Counted from the first letter of the stretch, positions 26,837-36,085 are shown. The stretch: DNA of 56,034 nt from Novosphingobium organovorum (GCF_022832435.1 NZ_JALHLF010000004.1:29912-85945); one strand, 5' to 3'. The notes: a model not told the origin generated them from the sequence alone. Numbers and translations are program-made.

Positions 26837-27462
26837 GCGCGGACCTGCCGGTTCTCTACAGCTTTCGCCGCTGCCCTTACGCCATGCGCGCCAGGCTCGC
26901 GGTGAAGGTCGCCGGACTGGCGTGCGCCTTGCGCGAAGTGAAGCTGGCCGCCAAGCCCGCCGCCATGCTCGACGCCTCGCCCAAGGGCACGGTGCCGGTG
27001 CTGGTGCTGCGCGATGGCACGGTGATTGCGCAGAGCCTCGACGTGATGCGCCACGCGCTCGCCCGGCATGATCCCGAAGGCTGGCTGGAACGCGATGACG
27101 CGGCGCTCGTGGCGCGCAACGACGGCGCCTTCAAGCACCATCTCGACCGCTACAAGTACCCCGAACGCCACGCCAGCGACCCGCTCGAACACCGCGCGGC
27201 GGGGTGCGCCATCCTCGCCGATCTCGACGCGCGCGTGGCGGCCAACGGCCAGCTCTGCGGCCCGACCCGCGGTCTTGCCGACATGGCGATCGTGCCCTTC
27301 GTGCGCCAGTTCGCCGCGACCGACCGCGCGTGGTTCGACGCACAGGACCTGCCCGCGCTGCGCCGCTGGCTCGACGGCCATCTGGCTTCGGAGCTGTTTG
27401 CCAGCGTGATGGACAAGTACGCGCCCTGGCAGCCGGGCGATGCGACGGTGCGGTTCGGGTAA
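26833..27462 (+). CDS. Glutathione S-transferase-fold protein
   Basis: 209 residues; ATG overlaps the trhO stop. The N-terminal thioredoxin fold has [17 protein letters not shown], where CPYAMR is the active-site loop of omega/beta-like GSTs, and [22 protein letters not shown], containing the cis-proline VPVL and the glutathione-contacting QS. The C-terminal helical domain contains [15 protein letters not shown]. It may act as a thiol transferase or glutaredoxin-like reductase; the exact activity is unknown. Operonic with trhO. Confidence 0.88.
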   Translation: MSADLPVLYSFRRCPYAMRARLAVKVAGLACALREVKLAAKPAAMLDASPKGTVPVLVLRDGTVIAQSLDVMRHALARHDPEGWLERDDAALVARNDGAFKHHLDRYKYPERHASDPLEHRAAGCAILADLDARVAANGQLCGPTRGLADMAIVPFVRQFAATDRAWFDAQDLPALRRWLDGHLASELFASVMDKYAPWQPGDATVRFG

Positions 27463-27494
27463 GGGGAAGCGCAAGGCCCCGAAGGCCCCGAAGC

Positions 27495-27528
27495 CCCACC
27501 CCCGGACCCTCCCGCGAGCGGGAGGGGA
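27495..27528. repeat. 34-bp palindromic intergenic repeat, copy 1
   Basis: A GC-rich element built on the palindrome CTCCCGCGAGCGGGAG with a GGGGGTGGG-type flank. An inverted copy with one mismatch lies at 42477-42510. Elements of this style are scattered in intergenic DNA of many proteobacteria. Confidence 0.8.
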
Positions 27529-27564
27529 GGCGACCCACGCGTTTACGCGGGCAAGCGCCCGGAC

Positions 27565-28449
27565 TTACAGCTTGTGCCGGAACTCCCCCTCGCCCCAGGG
27601 TTCGCTTCCGGTGGCGACGGGGCGCGCCGGATCGGCGATCCATTCGCTCCACGAGCCGGGGTAGAGGAAGGCCCCCGAAAGTCCGGCCACTTCCATCGCC
27701 AGCGCGTTCTGGCACGCCGTCACCCCCGAACCGCACTGCAGGATCGCGGGCGCGCCGCCGAGCAGGTCCTCGAATTCGGCCCTGAGTTCGGCGGCACGGC
27801 GAAACGTCTCGTCCTCGGCCAGATTATCGCGAAAAAAACGACACTTGGCGCCGGGGATATGGCCGGCGACAGGGTCCATCGCCGCGTTTTCGCCGCGGAA
27901 ACGGACCGGATCGCGCGCATCGAGCACTTGCGCCTCGCCGCCTTCGATGTTGGCCAGGACCTCCTCAGCGCTCACCGTGCCCGCAACCAGCGGCAGCCCC
28001 GGCGTGAAATCACCCGGCATGGCCTCGGGCGCATCACCCGCTTCAAGCTCGTGCCCGGCCGCGACCCAGGCCGTGCGCGCGCCGTCGAGCACCGCCACCT
28101 CGGCGTGGCCCATCCAGCGCAGCAGCCACCACAGCCGCGCCGCGCCCGCGTTGCCCATGCCGCCGTAAGCGATGACCTGCTGCCCGTTGTTGAGCCCCTG
28201 CGCGCGCAGCCAGGCGGCAAAGACCGCGCGGTCGGGCAAGGGATGGCGCCCGTTGGTGCCCGTCGCCTGACCCGACAGGTCCGTTTCCAGATCGGCGTGG
28301 CGCGCGCCCGGCACGTGGCCGATCCGGTAAGTGTCGCGCCCCGCGGCGGGCGCGGCCAGATCGAACCCGCAATCCAGGATCAGGATATCGGCCTCGGCCT
28401 CGATCAGGGCCTTGAGGTCATCGGCGGAGAGGAGCGTGCGGTAGGTCAT
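27565..28449 (-). CDS. sseA: 3-mercaptopyruvate sulfurtransferase (SseA type)
   Basis: 294 residues with two rhodanese domains. The first (inactive) begins LIEAEADILILDCGFDL and the second holds the active loop CGSGVTAC with C239. CGSGVT is the mercaptopyruvate-type loop, whereas thiosulfate sulfurtransferases usually have CRKGVT. VLDARDPVRFRGE and HIPGAKCRFFRDNLAED are normal family segments. It transfers sulfur from 3-mercaptopyruvate to cyanide or thiols. It is convergent with the GST gene, with the palindromic repeat in between. Confidence 0.94.
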   Translation of the reverse strand: MTYRTLLSADDLKALIEAEADILILDCGFDLAAPAAGRDTYRIGHVPGARHADLETDLSGQATGTNGRHPLPDRAVFAAWLRAQGLNNGQQVIAYGGMGNAGAARLWWLLRWMGHAEVAVLDGARTAWVAAGHELEAGDAPEAMPGDFTPGLPLVAGTVSAEEVLANIEGGEAQVLDARDPVRFRGENAAMDPVAGHIPGAKCRFFRDNLAEDETFRRAAELRAEFEDLLGGAPAILQCGSGVTACQNALAMEVAGLSGAFLYPGSWSEWIADPARPVATGSEPWGEGEFRHKL

Positions 28450-28704
28450 CGCACCAGCCTAGCGTAGAGCCCCCGTCCCCGCCACCGGCAAACCACACCC
28501 CACCGGCCCGCGCGCACGCCCTATCGTTTGTCCTTCGCCGTTCGTCGATCTTCATCGCACCTTCGTCGAGCGCCAACGATACATTATATCATTATCCCCG
28601 GCCATCGCGGGCTTTTCACTGGACAGCGCGGGCCCGGCTTGGAAAACCGGCGCCATCCGCAAGGCGCCAACTGGCAGGCGCCAGCTGCAAGACGAGGACA
28701 CCTC

Positions 28705-30768
28705 ATGATCCCGCGCAAGACTTCCTTCCTCGCCGCCGCCAGCGCCTCGTGCGCGCTCGTGGCCGCGACCCTTTCCGTCACCGCCCGCGCCGATGAAGGC
28801 ATGTGGACATTCGACGGCTTTCCCGCCGCCAGGATGAAGGCCGACTACGGCTGGGCGCCCGATCAGGCCTGGCTCGACAAGGTACGCGCCTCGGCCGTGC
28901 GCCTGACCGGCGGCTGCTCGGCCAGCTTCGTGTCCGATGCCGGCCTGATCCTGACCAACCACCACTGCGTCGCCTCGTGCCTCTACGACAATTCGTCGAG
29001 CGCGCAGGACCTGCTCGAACACGGCTTCACCGCCGCGCGGCTCGAGGACGAAAAGAAGTGCCCCGGCCAGCAGGCCGAAGTGGTGACCAGGATCACCGAC
29101 GTCACCGATCAGGTAAAGGCCGCGATCGGCGCGCTCTCGGGCGAGGCGCTGACCAAGGCGCGCGACGCGAAGATTGCCGAGATCGAAGCGGCGGGCTGCT
29201 CCGACACCGCCAAGTTCCGCTGCCAGGTCGTCACCCTGTTCGGCGGCGGGCAGTACAAGCTCTATACCTACCGCAAGTATTCCGACGTGCGCCTGGTCTG
29301 GGCTCCGGAAGACCGCGCCGCGACCTTCGGCGGCGACCCCGACAACTTCAACTTCCCGCGCTACTCGCTCGACGGCTCGTTCCTGCGCGCCTACGAGAAT
29401 GGCAAGCCGGTCAAGACCCCGGTCCACCTCACCTGGAACCCGCGCGCGCCCAAGGCCGACGAGGCGACCTTCGTGGTCGGCAACCCCGGTTCGACCTCGC
29501 GCCTCTACACCATGAGCCAGCTCGCCTTCGAGCGCGAAGTGCGCCTGCCGATCACGGTCGCCACGCTGTCCGAACTGCGCGGCCGCCTGATCCGCGCGAT
29601 GGAGGAAAGCCCCGAGCACCAGCGCGAAGGGCTCGACCTGCTCAACGGCATCGAGAATTCGCTGAAAGTCTACATCGGGCGCACCAAGGCGCTCAACGAT
29701 CCGGCCTTCACCGACAAACTCGCCGCCGCCGAACAGGCGCTCAAGGAAAAGAGCGCGGGCAACGCGGCGATCGGCGATCCCTGGGCGCAAGTGGACAAGG
29801 CGGTCGACGCCTACCGCACGCTCTACGTCCCCTACCGCTACGACGCGCCGACCAGCACGCTCTACGGCTACGCGCAGACGCTCGTCTTCGCCGCCGCCGA
29901 ACGCGCCAAGCCCAACGCCGAGCGCCTGCCCGGCTACACCGATTCGGACCTGCCGCTGACCGAAAAGCGCCTGCTCGACCCGACCCCGCTCTACCCCTGG
30001 CTTGACCAGCTGGAAATGAGCTGGAGCCTGTCCAAGGCGCGCGAATACCTGGGCGTCGACGATCCGCAGAGCAAGCTCCTGCTCGGCAAGGAAAGCCCCG
30101 AAGGGCTGGCCGGGCGGCTGATTTCGGGCACCAGGCTCGCCGATCCGGCCTACCGCAAGCAGCTGTGGGAAGGCGGCGAAGCCGCGATCAAGGCCTCGGA
30201 CGATCCGATGATCCAGTACGCGCTCCGGCTCGAGGCCAACCAGCGCAAGCTCAAGCAGGAAGTGGACGAGGCCTATGCCGGCCCGGTCACCCAGGCTGGG
30301 GCCAAGCTCGCCGACGCACGCTTTGCCGCCTACGGCGACAGCCTCTACCCCGACGCGACCTTCACCTTGCGCATCAGCTACGGCAAGGTCCACGGCTGGA
30401 CCGAACGCGGCCACGAAGTGCCCTTCCAGACCACCATGGGCGGCACCTTCGATCGCGCGACGGGCGCCTCGCCATTCGACCTCGCCCCGGCCTTCGCCGC
30501 CCGGCAGAGCCAGATCGATCCCGCGATCACCTACGATTTCGTGACCACCAACGACATCATCGGCGGCAACTCGGGCTCGCCGGTGATCGACAAGGCGGGC
30601 ACCGTGATCGGCGCGGCCTTCGACGGCAACATCCACTCGCTGGGCGGCAACTACGGCTACGACCCGGTGCTCAACCGCACCGTCGTGGTCTCCACCGCCG
30701 CGCTGCAGGAAGCGCTGGAGACGATCTACCCCGCACCGCGGATCGTGAAGGAACTCGCGGCGAAGTGA
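28705..30768 (+). CDS. S46-family dipeptidyl-peptidase, secreted (DPP7-like)
   Basis: 687 residues from the ATG at 28705, preceded by GACGAGGA; in-frame extension upstream has no signal peptide. SFLAAASASCALVAATLSVTARAD is a Sec signal. The chymotrypsin-like fold has the catalytic His in LILTNHHCVASC and the nucleophile S623 in IIGGNSGSPVID. The residue 18 after the serine, which decides specificity in the family, is glycine (AAFDGN, G641), as in DPP7 that prefers hydrophobic P1, not arginine as in Asp/Glu-specific DPP11. It probably releases dipeptides from peptides in the periplasm. Extra paired cysteines suggest disulfides. A 111-bp repeat follows directly. Confidence 0.93.
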   Translation: MIPRKTSFLAAASASCALVAATLSVTARADEGMWTFDGFPAARMKADYGWAPDQAWLDKVRASAVRLTGGCSASFVSDAGLILTNHHCVASCLYDNSSSAQDLLEHGFTAARLEDEKKCPGQQAEVVTRITDVTDQVKAAIGALSGEALTKARDAKIAEIEAAGCSDTAKFRCQVVTLFGGGQYKLYTYRKYSDVRLVWAPEDRAATFGGDPDNFNFPRYSLDGSFLRAYENGKPVKTPVHLTWNPRAPKADEATFVVGNPGSTSRLYTMSQLAFEREVRLPITVATLSELRGRLIRAMEESPEHQREGLDLLNGIENSLKVYIGRTKALNDPAFTDKLAAAEQALKEKSAGNAAIGDPWAQVDKAVDAYRTLYVPYRYDAPTSTLYGYAQTLVFAAAERAKPNAERLPGYTDSDLPLTEKRLLDPTPLYPWLDQLEMSWSLSKAREYLGVDDPQSKLLLGKESPEGLAGRLISGTRLADPAYRKQLWEGGEAAIKASDDPMIQYALRLEANQRKLKQEVDEAYAGPVTQAGAKLADARFAAYGDSLYPDATFTLRISYGKVHGWTERGHEVPFQTTMGGTFDRATGASPFDLAPAFAARQSQIDPAITYDFVTTNDIIGGNSGSPVIDKAGTVIGAAFDGNIHSLGGNYGYDPVLNRTVVVSTAALQEALETIYPAPRIVKELAAK

Positions 30769-30782
30769 AGAAAAAGGAAGGT

Positions 30783-30893
30783 CCGAGGGCCAACGCCCTC
30801 GGGCTCCCCATACTGTCGACCCCACCTTTCTCGCGCACCGTCTGCTCCGGGAGGTCCGTCGACAGTAAGGGGGCAAGGGGTAATAACCCCTTG
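30783..30893. repeat. Three-hairpin composite intergenic repeat, copy A
   Basis: Three palindromes in a row: CCGAGGGC-CAAC-GCCCTCGG (30783-30802), TACTGTCGAC with GTCGACAGTA as arms of a longer stem (30811-30867), and CAAGGGG-TAATAA-CCCCTTG (30874-30893). Copy B at 51215-51327 has the same three parts in the opposite orientation with a different stem-2 interior; a decayed copy is at 46020-46050. It begins 15 bases after the S46 gene stop. Confidence 0.85.
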
Positions 30894-30934
30894 AATTCCT
30901 GTATTGCCACATTCCAACGCGTAGGATTACCCGG

Positions 30935-31444
30935 ATGAAAGCCAGATTTGCGATCGTCCCGCTCCTCGCTCTGACCTTCCCATCCAGTGCCGCACTCGCG
31001 GCGAATACCTGCGACCTTCCCGAGACAGACTACATCGGCCCGTTGCACTCCGCGCTTGGCCAGCGCGCCGTGGAGGCCATCGACCTCGCAGCCGGGCCGC
31101 GCACGACGAAGTCAGACGGGGCGCTAGCCCGACGAATCGCTTCGGATGCGCCGGTATCGCTGGGCAGCGGCGATGTCGGACGGCCGCTGGGAACCGGCGC
31201 CGAGGGCCTGCGCCGTATGGTTCGCGAAATGCGCGCCGATCGGTATCGCCAATTTGGCTGGGACACCATTCCCACCCCGGTCAAGGATGCCTGCGGCGAG
31301 CAGACGATCGAAATGGAATTCACCGATACCACCGGGCAGCACGTCTATCCGGTAAAGTTCACCTTCCGCGAAGGCCGTATCACGCAAGTCTCAGGCTGGT
31401 CGCGCTCGTTCGTCGCCGGGCCGATCGCCGCAGTGCGCGACTGA
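30935..31444 (+). CDS. Exported protein of unknown function
   Basis: 169 residues. MKARFAIVPLLALTFPSSAALAANTC is a signal peptide with cleavage after ALAA. The mature part has three cysteines (NTCDLP, VKDACGEQ) that could form one disulfide plus a free thiol, and the ending EFTDTTGQHVYPVKFTFREGRITQVSGWSRSF looks like beta strands. I recognise no family. It stands between the S46 gene with its repeat and a convergent epimerase gene, three bases away. Confidence 0.7.
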   Translation: MKARFAIVPLLALTFPSSAALAANTCDLPETDYIGPLHSALGQRAVEAIDLAAGPRTTKSDGALARRIASDAPVSLGSGDVGRPLGTGAEGLRRMVREMRADRYRQFGWDTIPTPVKDACGEQTIEMEFTDTTGQHVYPVKFTFREGRITQVSGWSRSFVAGPIAAVRD

Positions 31445-31446
31445 AC

Positions 31447-32421
31447 CTACTCCCCCGCCCCCAGCACGGGCGACATCCACGCGGGATCGTGCGCGAAGGG
31501 AAAGGGCGTGCCGTCGCGCAGGGCGGTGAGGATCGCGGCGAAATCATCCTGGGCCCGCCAGCCGAGGCGGCGCTGCGCGTGGGCGGGATCGTAGACGCGT
31601 TCGATCCGTTCGGGCAGCTCCCATCCGGCCGCGCGATAGAGGTCGGGAGCATCGGGAAAGGCGCGCGCGATCACCGCGCGGGCATCGCGGGCAAGTTCCC
31701 CCGCATCGGCGCGGGTAAAGGGCGGCGGGGCGCTCAGCACGAACGTCTCGCTGTTGTCCGGCCAGTGGGCGACGTCGGCCTCGAGCGCGGCGAGGTGCGC
31801 GCGCGCCGCATCGCCCACCGACAGGCGGCGGTGGAGATACTCGTTGGCCTTGAGATTGGGGCCGCACGGGCGCGCCAGCGTGTCGTCGTCCTCGGGAAAG
31901 AAGCGCCCCGTGCGCAGGATCGCAGTGGCCATCCCGCTTTCGCGCGCGATCAGGCGGCACAGGTTCTCGCCCGCCAGCTTGGTCACTCCGTAGATGTTGC
32001 GCGGGGCGAGCGGGCCGAAGCTCTCATCCATCCACCACGCGCCCTCAGGCCCCGCGCCGTCGCGCACGTCGGCGCGAACCATCAGCGAGGTGGTCGAGGT
32101 AAACACGAAGCGTTCGTGCCCCGCGGCAAGCGCCGCCTCGAGCAGGTTGAGCGTGCCGCTGGTGTTGACGTCGATGAAGGCCTGACGGGCAAACCGCGCG
32201 ATGTCCGGCTTGTGGAGCGCGCCAGCGTGGACGATCACCTCGACCCCGAAGTCGGCGACGGTGCGAAAGACCAGCTCGCGATCGGCGACCGAGCCCAGCA
32301 CCAGCGTATGCGGCCCGACCGCGACGTCGAGCCCGGTGACGGTATGCCCGCGCGCGGCGAGAAGAGGCGCCAGATGCCGCCCCAGCCAGCCCGACGATCC
32401 GGTCAGCAGAACATGGCTCAT
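31447..32421 (-). CDS. NAD-dependent epimerase/dehydratase (extended SDR)
   Basis: 324 residues. VLLTGSSGWLGRHL is the Rossmann GxxGxxG loop, VIVHAGAL the second strand, FVFTSTTSL carries the catalytic Ser/Thr and YGVTKLAGE the YxxxK. These are extended SDR features of sugar-nucleotide or steroid-like epimerases. Substrate unknown. It starts about 30 bases after scoB on the same strand, so it may share the sco transcript, although no functional link is evident. Confidence 0.9.
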   Translation of the reverse strand: MSHVLLTGSSGWLGRHLAPLLAARGHTVTGLDVAVGPHTLVLGSVADRELVFRTVADFGVEVIVHAGALHKPDIARFARQAFIDVNTSGTLNLLEAALAAGHERFVFTSTTSLMVRADVRDGAGPEGAWWMDESFGPLAPRNIYGVTKLAGENLCRLIARESGMATAILRTGRFFPEDDDTLARPCGPNLKANEYLHRRLSVGDAARAHLAALEADVAHWPDNSETFVLSAPPPFTRADAGELARDARAVIARAFPDAPDLYRAAGWELPERIERVYDPAHAQRRLGWRAQDDFAAILTALRDGTPFPFAHDPAWMSPVLGAGE

Positions 32422-32451
32422 GCGCCTCTTCCTCCGTTTGAGCTGCGCGCC

Positions 32452-33102
32452 TCAGCTCAGGTAGTGCGCGCTCGTCTTGGCCGCGACTTCCTCTGCCGTC
32501 AAGCCCGGCGCCAGCTCGATCAGCCTGAACGGGCTGGCGTGGTCGGGCCGCTGGAACACGGCAAGGTCAGTGACGATCATGTCGACCACGTTCTTGCCGG
32601 TAAGCGGCAGCGTGCAGGCCGGGATGAACTTGGGATCGCCCGACTTGGAGCAGTGCTCCATGACCACGATGATCTTCTGCACGCCCGCAACGAGATCCAT
32701 CGCGCCGCCCATGCCCTTGATCATCTTGCCCGGAATCATCCAGTTGGCGATGTCGCCGTTTTCGGCCACTTCCATCGCGCCCAGAACCGCGAGGTTGATG
32801 TGCCCGCCGCGGATCATGGCGAAACTGGTCGCGCTGTCGAAGTAGGCGGTCTGCGGCAGTTCGCTGACGGTCTGCTTGCCCGCGTTGATGAGATCGGGAT
32901 CGACCTCGTCGGGATAAGGGAAAGGCCCGATGCCGAGCATCCCGTTTTCCGACTGGAGCGTGACCGTCATGCCCTCGGGCACGTAGTTGGCGACAAGCGT
33001 GGGAATGCCGATGCCGAGGTTGACGTAAAAGCCGTCCTCGAGCTCGCGCGCCGCGCGCGCGGCCATCTCATTGCGGTTCCAGCCTTTGGCTTGCTGCGAC
33101 AT
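32452..33102 (-). CDS. scoB: 3-oxoacid CoA-transferase subunit B
   Basis: 216 residues from the ATG at 33102, which overlaps the scoA stop (TGATG). [14 protein letters not shown] carries the catalytic glutamate that forms the thioester, [14 protein letters not shown] starts the fold, and [15 protein letters not shown] is conserved. With ScoA it moves CoA from succinyl-CoA to acetoacetate or a related beta-ketoacid. The longer open frame running back through scoA is not coding. Confidence 0.94.
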   Translation of the reverse strand: MSQQAKGWNRNEMAARAARELEDGFYVNLGIGIPTLVANYVPEGMTVTLQSENGMLGIGPFPYPDEVDPDLINAGKQTVSELPQTAYFDSATSFAMIRGGHINLAVLGAMEVAENGDIANWMIPGKMIKGMGGAMDLVAGVQKIIVVMEHCSKSGDPKFIPACTLPLTGKNVVDMIVTDLAVFQRPDHASPFRLIELAPGLTAEEVAAKTSAHYLS

Positions 33103-33809
33103 CAGGCGCTCTCCCTCTCGCGGGTCGTCGTGAATTCGATCTTCTTGTCGTAGGGCGCACCGAGCACCAGCCGCTGGACGTAGACGCCGGGCAGGTGGAT
33201 GTGATCGGGGTCGAGCGCACCGGTCGGCACGATTTCCTCGACTTCGACCACGCAGACCTTGCCGCAGGTCGCGGCCGGGACATTGAAATTGCGCGCGGTC
33301 TTGCGGAAGACCACGTTGCCGCTTTCGTCCGCCTTCCACGCCTTGACCACCGACAGGTCGGCGAAGATGCCTTCCTCGAGGATGTAGTCCTGCCCGCCGA
33401 AGCTCTTCACTTCCTTGCCCTCGGCAACCTGGGTGCCGACGCCCGTCTTGGTGTAGAAGCCCGGAATGCCCGCGCCGCCCGCGCGCAGGCGCTCGGCCAG
33501 CGTGCCCTGCGGGCAGAACTCGACCTCCAGCTCGCCCGAGAGGAACTGGCGCTCGAACTCCTTGTTCTCGCCCACGTAGGACGAAATCATCTTCTTCACC
33601 TGGTGGGTGCGCAGCAGCTTGCCGATGCCTTCGTTGTCGATGCCCGCGTTGTTCGAGGCAAACGTGAGACCCGTCACGCCCGAATCGCGGATTGCGTCGA
33701 GCAGCCTTTCGGGGATGCCGCATAGGCCGAAACCCCCGCTGGCGATCAGCATGCCGTCGCGCAGCAGGCCATCGAGCGCGGCTTCGGCGCTGGGATAGAG
33801 CTTCTTCAT
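33102..33809 (-). CDS. scoA: 3-oxoacid CoA-transferase subunit A
   Basis: 235 residues from the ATG at 33809 ([12 protein letters not shown]), preceded by GAGAAGGA on the minus strand. [13 protein letters not shown] is the CoA-binding glycine-rich loop, then [38 protein letters not shown] and the later [18 protein letters not shown], all typical of the alpha subunit. First gene of scoA-scoB. The divergent LysR regulator 96 bases away probably controls the pair. Confidence 0.95.
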   Translation of the reverse strand: MKKLYPSAEAALDGLLRDGMLIASGGFGLCGIPERLLDAIRDSGVTGLTFASNNAGIDNEGIGKLLRTHQVKKMISSYVGENKEFERQFLSGELEVEFCPQGTLAERLRAGGAGIPGFYTKTGVGTQVAEGKEVKSFGGQDYILEEGIFADLSVVKAWKADESGNVVFRKTARNFNVPAATCGKVCVVEVEEIVPTGALDPDHIHLPGVYVQRLVLGAPYDKKIEFTTTRERESA

Positions 33810-33879
33810 GAAAATCCTTCTCTCCAACTTCCGCGCGGAAGGGTACTCCGGCGATAGCATCAGAAATAGCGATTAATTT

Positions 33880-33895
33880 TTATCGATTATGATAA
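33880..33895. promoter_or_regulatory. Candidate LysR operator between scoA and its divergent regulator
   Basis: TTATC-GATTAT-GATAA is a perfect inverted repeat in an AT-rich island of the intergenic gap and contains the T-N11-A skeleton of LysR boxes. It is only 10 bases from the lysR ATG, suited to autorepression. Confidence 0.5.
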
Positions 33896-33904
33896 ACAAT
33901 CCTG

Positions 33905-34792
33905 ATGAAACGGATTGCCCTCTTCCATCTCGAAACGCTCATGTGGATCGAGCGCCTCGGCACGTTCGCAGCGGCCGCGCAGCGCCTCCATACCACGCAA
34001 CCCGCGATTTCGGCACGGGTTCGTGAGATCGAGGAGCAGCTCGGCCTTGCCCTGTTCCAACGCGAGGGACGCCGGATGGTTCTCACCGCGCGCGCGCGCC
34101 GCCTGATCCAGGCCTGCGAGCCCTTGTGCCACGAGCTTGAGCAGGCGCTGCTCGATGCGAGCGACTTTGCCGGTGCCTCGGGCACGGTGCGGATCGGCTC
34201 GGGCGAGATCGCGGCGGCCAGCTGCCTGCCCGGCTGGGTCCAGGCGATCGAGCGCGAACGCCCTGGCGTCACCATGGAGATCGAGCTCGACCTCACCGCC
34301 CGGCTCATGCAGGACCTGCTCGCCGGGCGGCGCGACATCGTGTTCCTTGCCGGGCCGGTCGCCAGCCCCGGCATCCAGACCGCGCCGATCGGCACGGTCG
34401 CGCTGGTCTGGGCGGCCAACCCCGCGCTGGCTGCGCGAGGCGGGCTCACCGCAGACCTGCCGATCTGGTCGCTGCCCGACCACTCCCCGCTCCACGCCGT
34501 CACCCACGAAACGCTCGACGCGGCCGGGATCACCCGCCCGCGCCTGCACACCTGCAACAACGTGCGCATGCTGATCGAGATCGTGGCGAGCGGGCGCGGC
34601 GCGGCGGTTCTGCCCGAAACGATGGTGCGCGAGGATCTGGCGCGCGGCCGCCTCGCCGAATGCCACCCGCGACCGGGCCGCGCGCTGGCCTTCGAGGCCG
34701 CGGTGCGCGCGCGCGAGCGCGATCCGGTGATCCTCGACCTGTTCGCCCGCGCCGCCGACCTGCGCATCGAGTCCGCCCCCCGCTCCCTGTAG
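33905..34792 (+). CDS. LysR-family transcriptional regulator
   Basis: 295 residues. The N-terminal winged helix is HLETLMWIERLGTFAAAAQRLHTTQPAISARVREIEEQLGLALFQR, the standard LysR DNA-binding pattern. The effector domain starts near GTVRIGSGEIAAASCLPGWV. It is divergent from scoA-scoB, so control of beta-ketoacid CoA transfer is the likely role (guilt by position). No inducer can be named. Confidence 0.93.
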   Translation: MKRIALFHLETLMWIERLGTFAAAAQRLHTTQPAISARVREIEEQLGLALFQREGRRMVLTARARRLIQACEPLCHELEQALLDASDFAGASGTVRIGSGEIAAASCLPGWVQAIERERPGVTMEIELDLTARLMQDLLAGRRDIVFLAGPVASPGIQTAPIGTVALVWAANPALAARGGLTADLPIWSLPDHSPLHAVTHETLDAAGITRPRLHTCNNVRMLIEIVASGRGAAVLPETMVREDLARGRLAECHPRPGRALAFEAAVRARERDPVILDLFARAADLRIESAPRSL

Positions 34793-34923
34793 CGCTGGAA
34801 ACCTTTGCATTGCTCCCGCGCGCCGATTTTCCCTTGATCGGCAAGGCAATGTTTGATCTTCGTCATGGCCGATGATGAACCGTGGCTCTAGCCTTCTGGC
34901 CAGCCATATGGGGAGATAAGACC

Positions 34924-35706
34924 ATGCGCTCGATACTCGTCAACGTAGACCGCAAGCCGGGCAGCGACGCCCGCGTCGAAACCGCGCTCAACCTTGCCCG
35001 CAAGACCAGCGGGCATGTCACCGCGCTCGTCGATACGCCCGTCGCGCGCTACATTGCGATGGACCCGATGGGCGGCAGCTACGTGATCTCCGACGCGCTC
35101 GACAAGGCACGCGCCGAGGATGACAGCGCCGCCGCCGAGACCGAGGCCAAGCTCGCGCGCAACGACGTCTCGTTCGACGTCCTGCGCAGCGAGGACGATC
35201 CGGTCAGCGCGCTGGCGACGATCGCGCGCCTGTCGGACCTGACCATCGTCTCGCGCTCGGGCGGGCTGGCGGGCGAACTCGCGCTCGTCTCGAACACCCC
35301 GGTCCTCGTGCTGAGCGATGAAAAGCCGATCGAATTCCCGATCCGCCGGGCCTGCATCGCGTGGGACGGCGGCGAACAGTCGGCCGCCGCGCTGCGCGCC
35401 TCGATCCCGCTGCTGGGCGATTGCCAGGTGGTCAAGGTGATCACCGTGGCCGAAAAGTCGGGCGGCTTTCCGGCTACCGACGCGCTGCGCTACCTCTCGC
35501 GTCACGGCATCCACGCCGAACTCGAGGAACACGAACGGCGCGGTTCGACCGAAGAGACGCTGGCCACCGCCGTCGCCCAGACCCATGCCGAGCTGCTGGT
35601 CATGGGTGCCTACGGCAAGAGCCGCTTCCGCGAATTCCTGTTCGGCGGCGTGACCGCCTACTTCCTTGAAGAAGGCAGCGCCCCCTCGCTCCTGCTCTCG
35701 CACTAA
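34924..35706 (+). CDS. Universal stress protein (tandem UspA-like)
   Basis: 260 residues from the ATG at 34924, preceded by GGGAGA. Two Usp folds: the first starts MRSILVNVDRKPGSDARVETAL and is diverged, the second starts RRACIAWDGGEQSAAALRASIPLL and ends with LLVMGAYGKSRFREFLFGGVTAYFL. The G-x2-G-x9-G pattern in the latter is seen in ATP-binding Usp proteins. It is monocistronic. Stress-type control is inferred from the family only. Confidence 0.88.
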   Translation: MRSILVNVDRKPGSDARVETALNLARKTSGHVTALVDTPVARYIAMDPMGGSYVISDALDKARAEDDSAAAETEAKLARNDVSFDVLRSEDDPVSALATIARLSDLTIVSRSGGLAGELALVSNTPVLVLSDEKPIEFPIRRACIAWDGGEQSAAALRASIPLLGDCQVVKVITVAEKSGGFPATDALRYLSRHGIHAELEEHERRGSTEETLATAVAQTHAELLVMGAYGKSRFREFLFGGVTAYFLEEGSAPSLLLSH

Positions 35707-35707
35707 T

Positions 35708-35745
35708 GCATTTTCCCGTCAGGTGAAAACCTGAGCGGGAAACGC
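35708..35745. repeat. CAGGTGA-type palindromic repeat, copy 1
   Basis: Stem TTTCCCGTCAGGT with ACCTGAGCGGGAAA and one bulged base. It starts one base after the Usp gene stop and may act as its terminator. A related copy is at 38781-38825. Confidence 0.7.
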
Positions 35746-35800
35746 TTCAGGACGACCCGAGGGGGAAGCGGAGCGCCTCCCTCTCCATCGGGCTCCAACC

Positions 35801-35842
35801 GCAAACAGGCCCGCAGCGCCACGGTGCTGCGGGCCTGTTTGC
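35801..35842. terminator. Perfect 17-bp hairpin downstream of the Usp gene
   Basis: Arms 35801-35817 and 35826-35842 (GCAAACAGGCCCGCAGC and its exact complement) around an eight-base loop. The T stretch is inside the stem (GTTTGC), so it could be a terminator in either direction or a processed RNA end. Confidence 0.5.
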
Positions 35843-36085
35843 AGGTCCTGACCCACCTGCCGCAAAATTAGAACACGGCCACCGCTTTTTTGCAACGCAA
35901 CAGACAAGGATTGCAAGATCGCCGTCACGGCCCCTTGCGGGTGAGCCCTCGCAACCCATTCCGAAAATCGATTCACCTTCAGAGATGGCGGAAATACGTG
36001 GCTCGCAACGTCCTAATTTCGCGCGCAATTCCATATGAGGCAACTCGCAGTGCGCCAAACGCAATAAAAAAGCACCACTTCGCAC

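Noticed and set aside
28552..30912. 786-codon minus-strand frame opposite the S46 gene
   Set aside because: Low-complexity antisense shadow; the S46 frame has signal peptide and catalytic residues.
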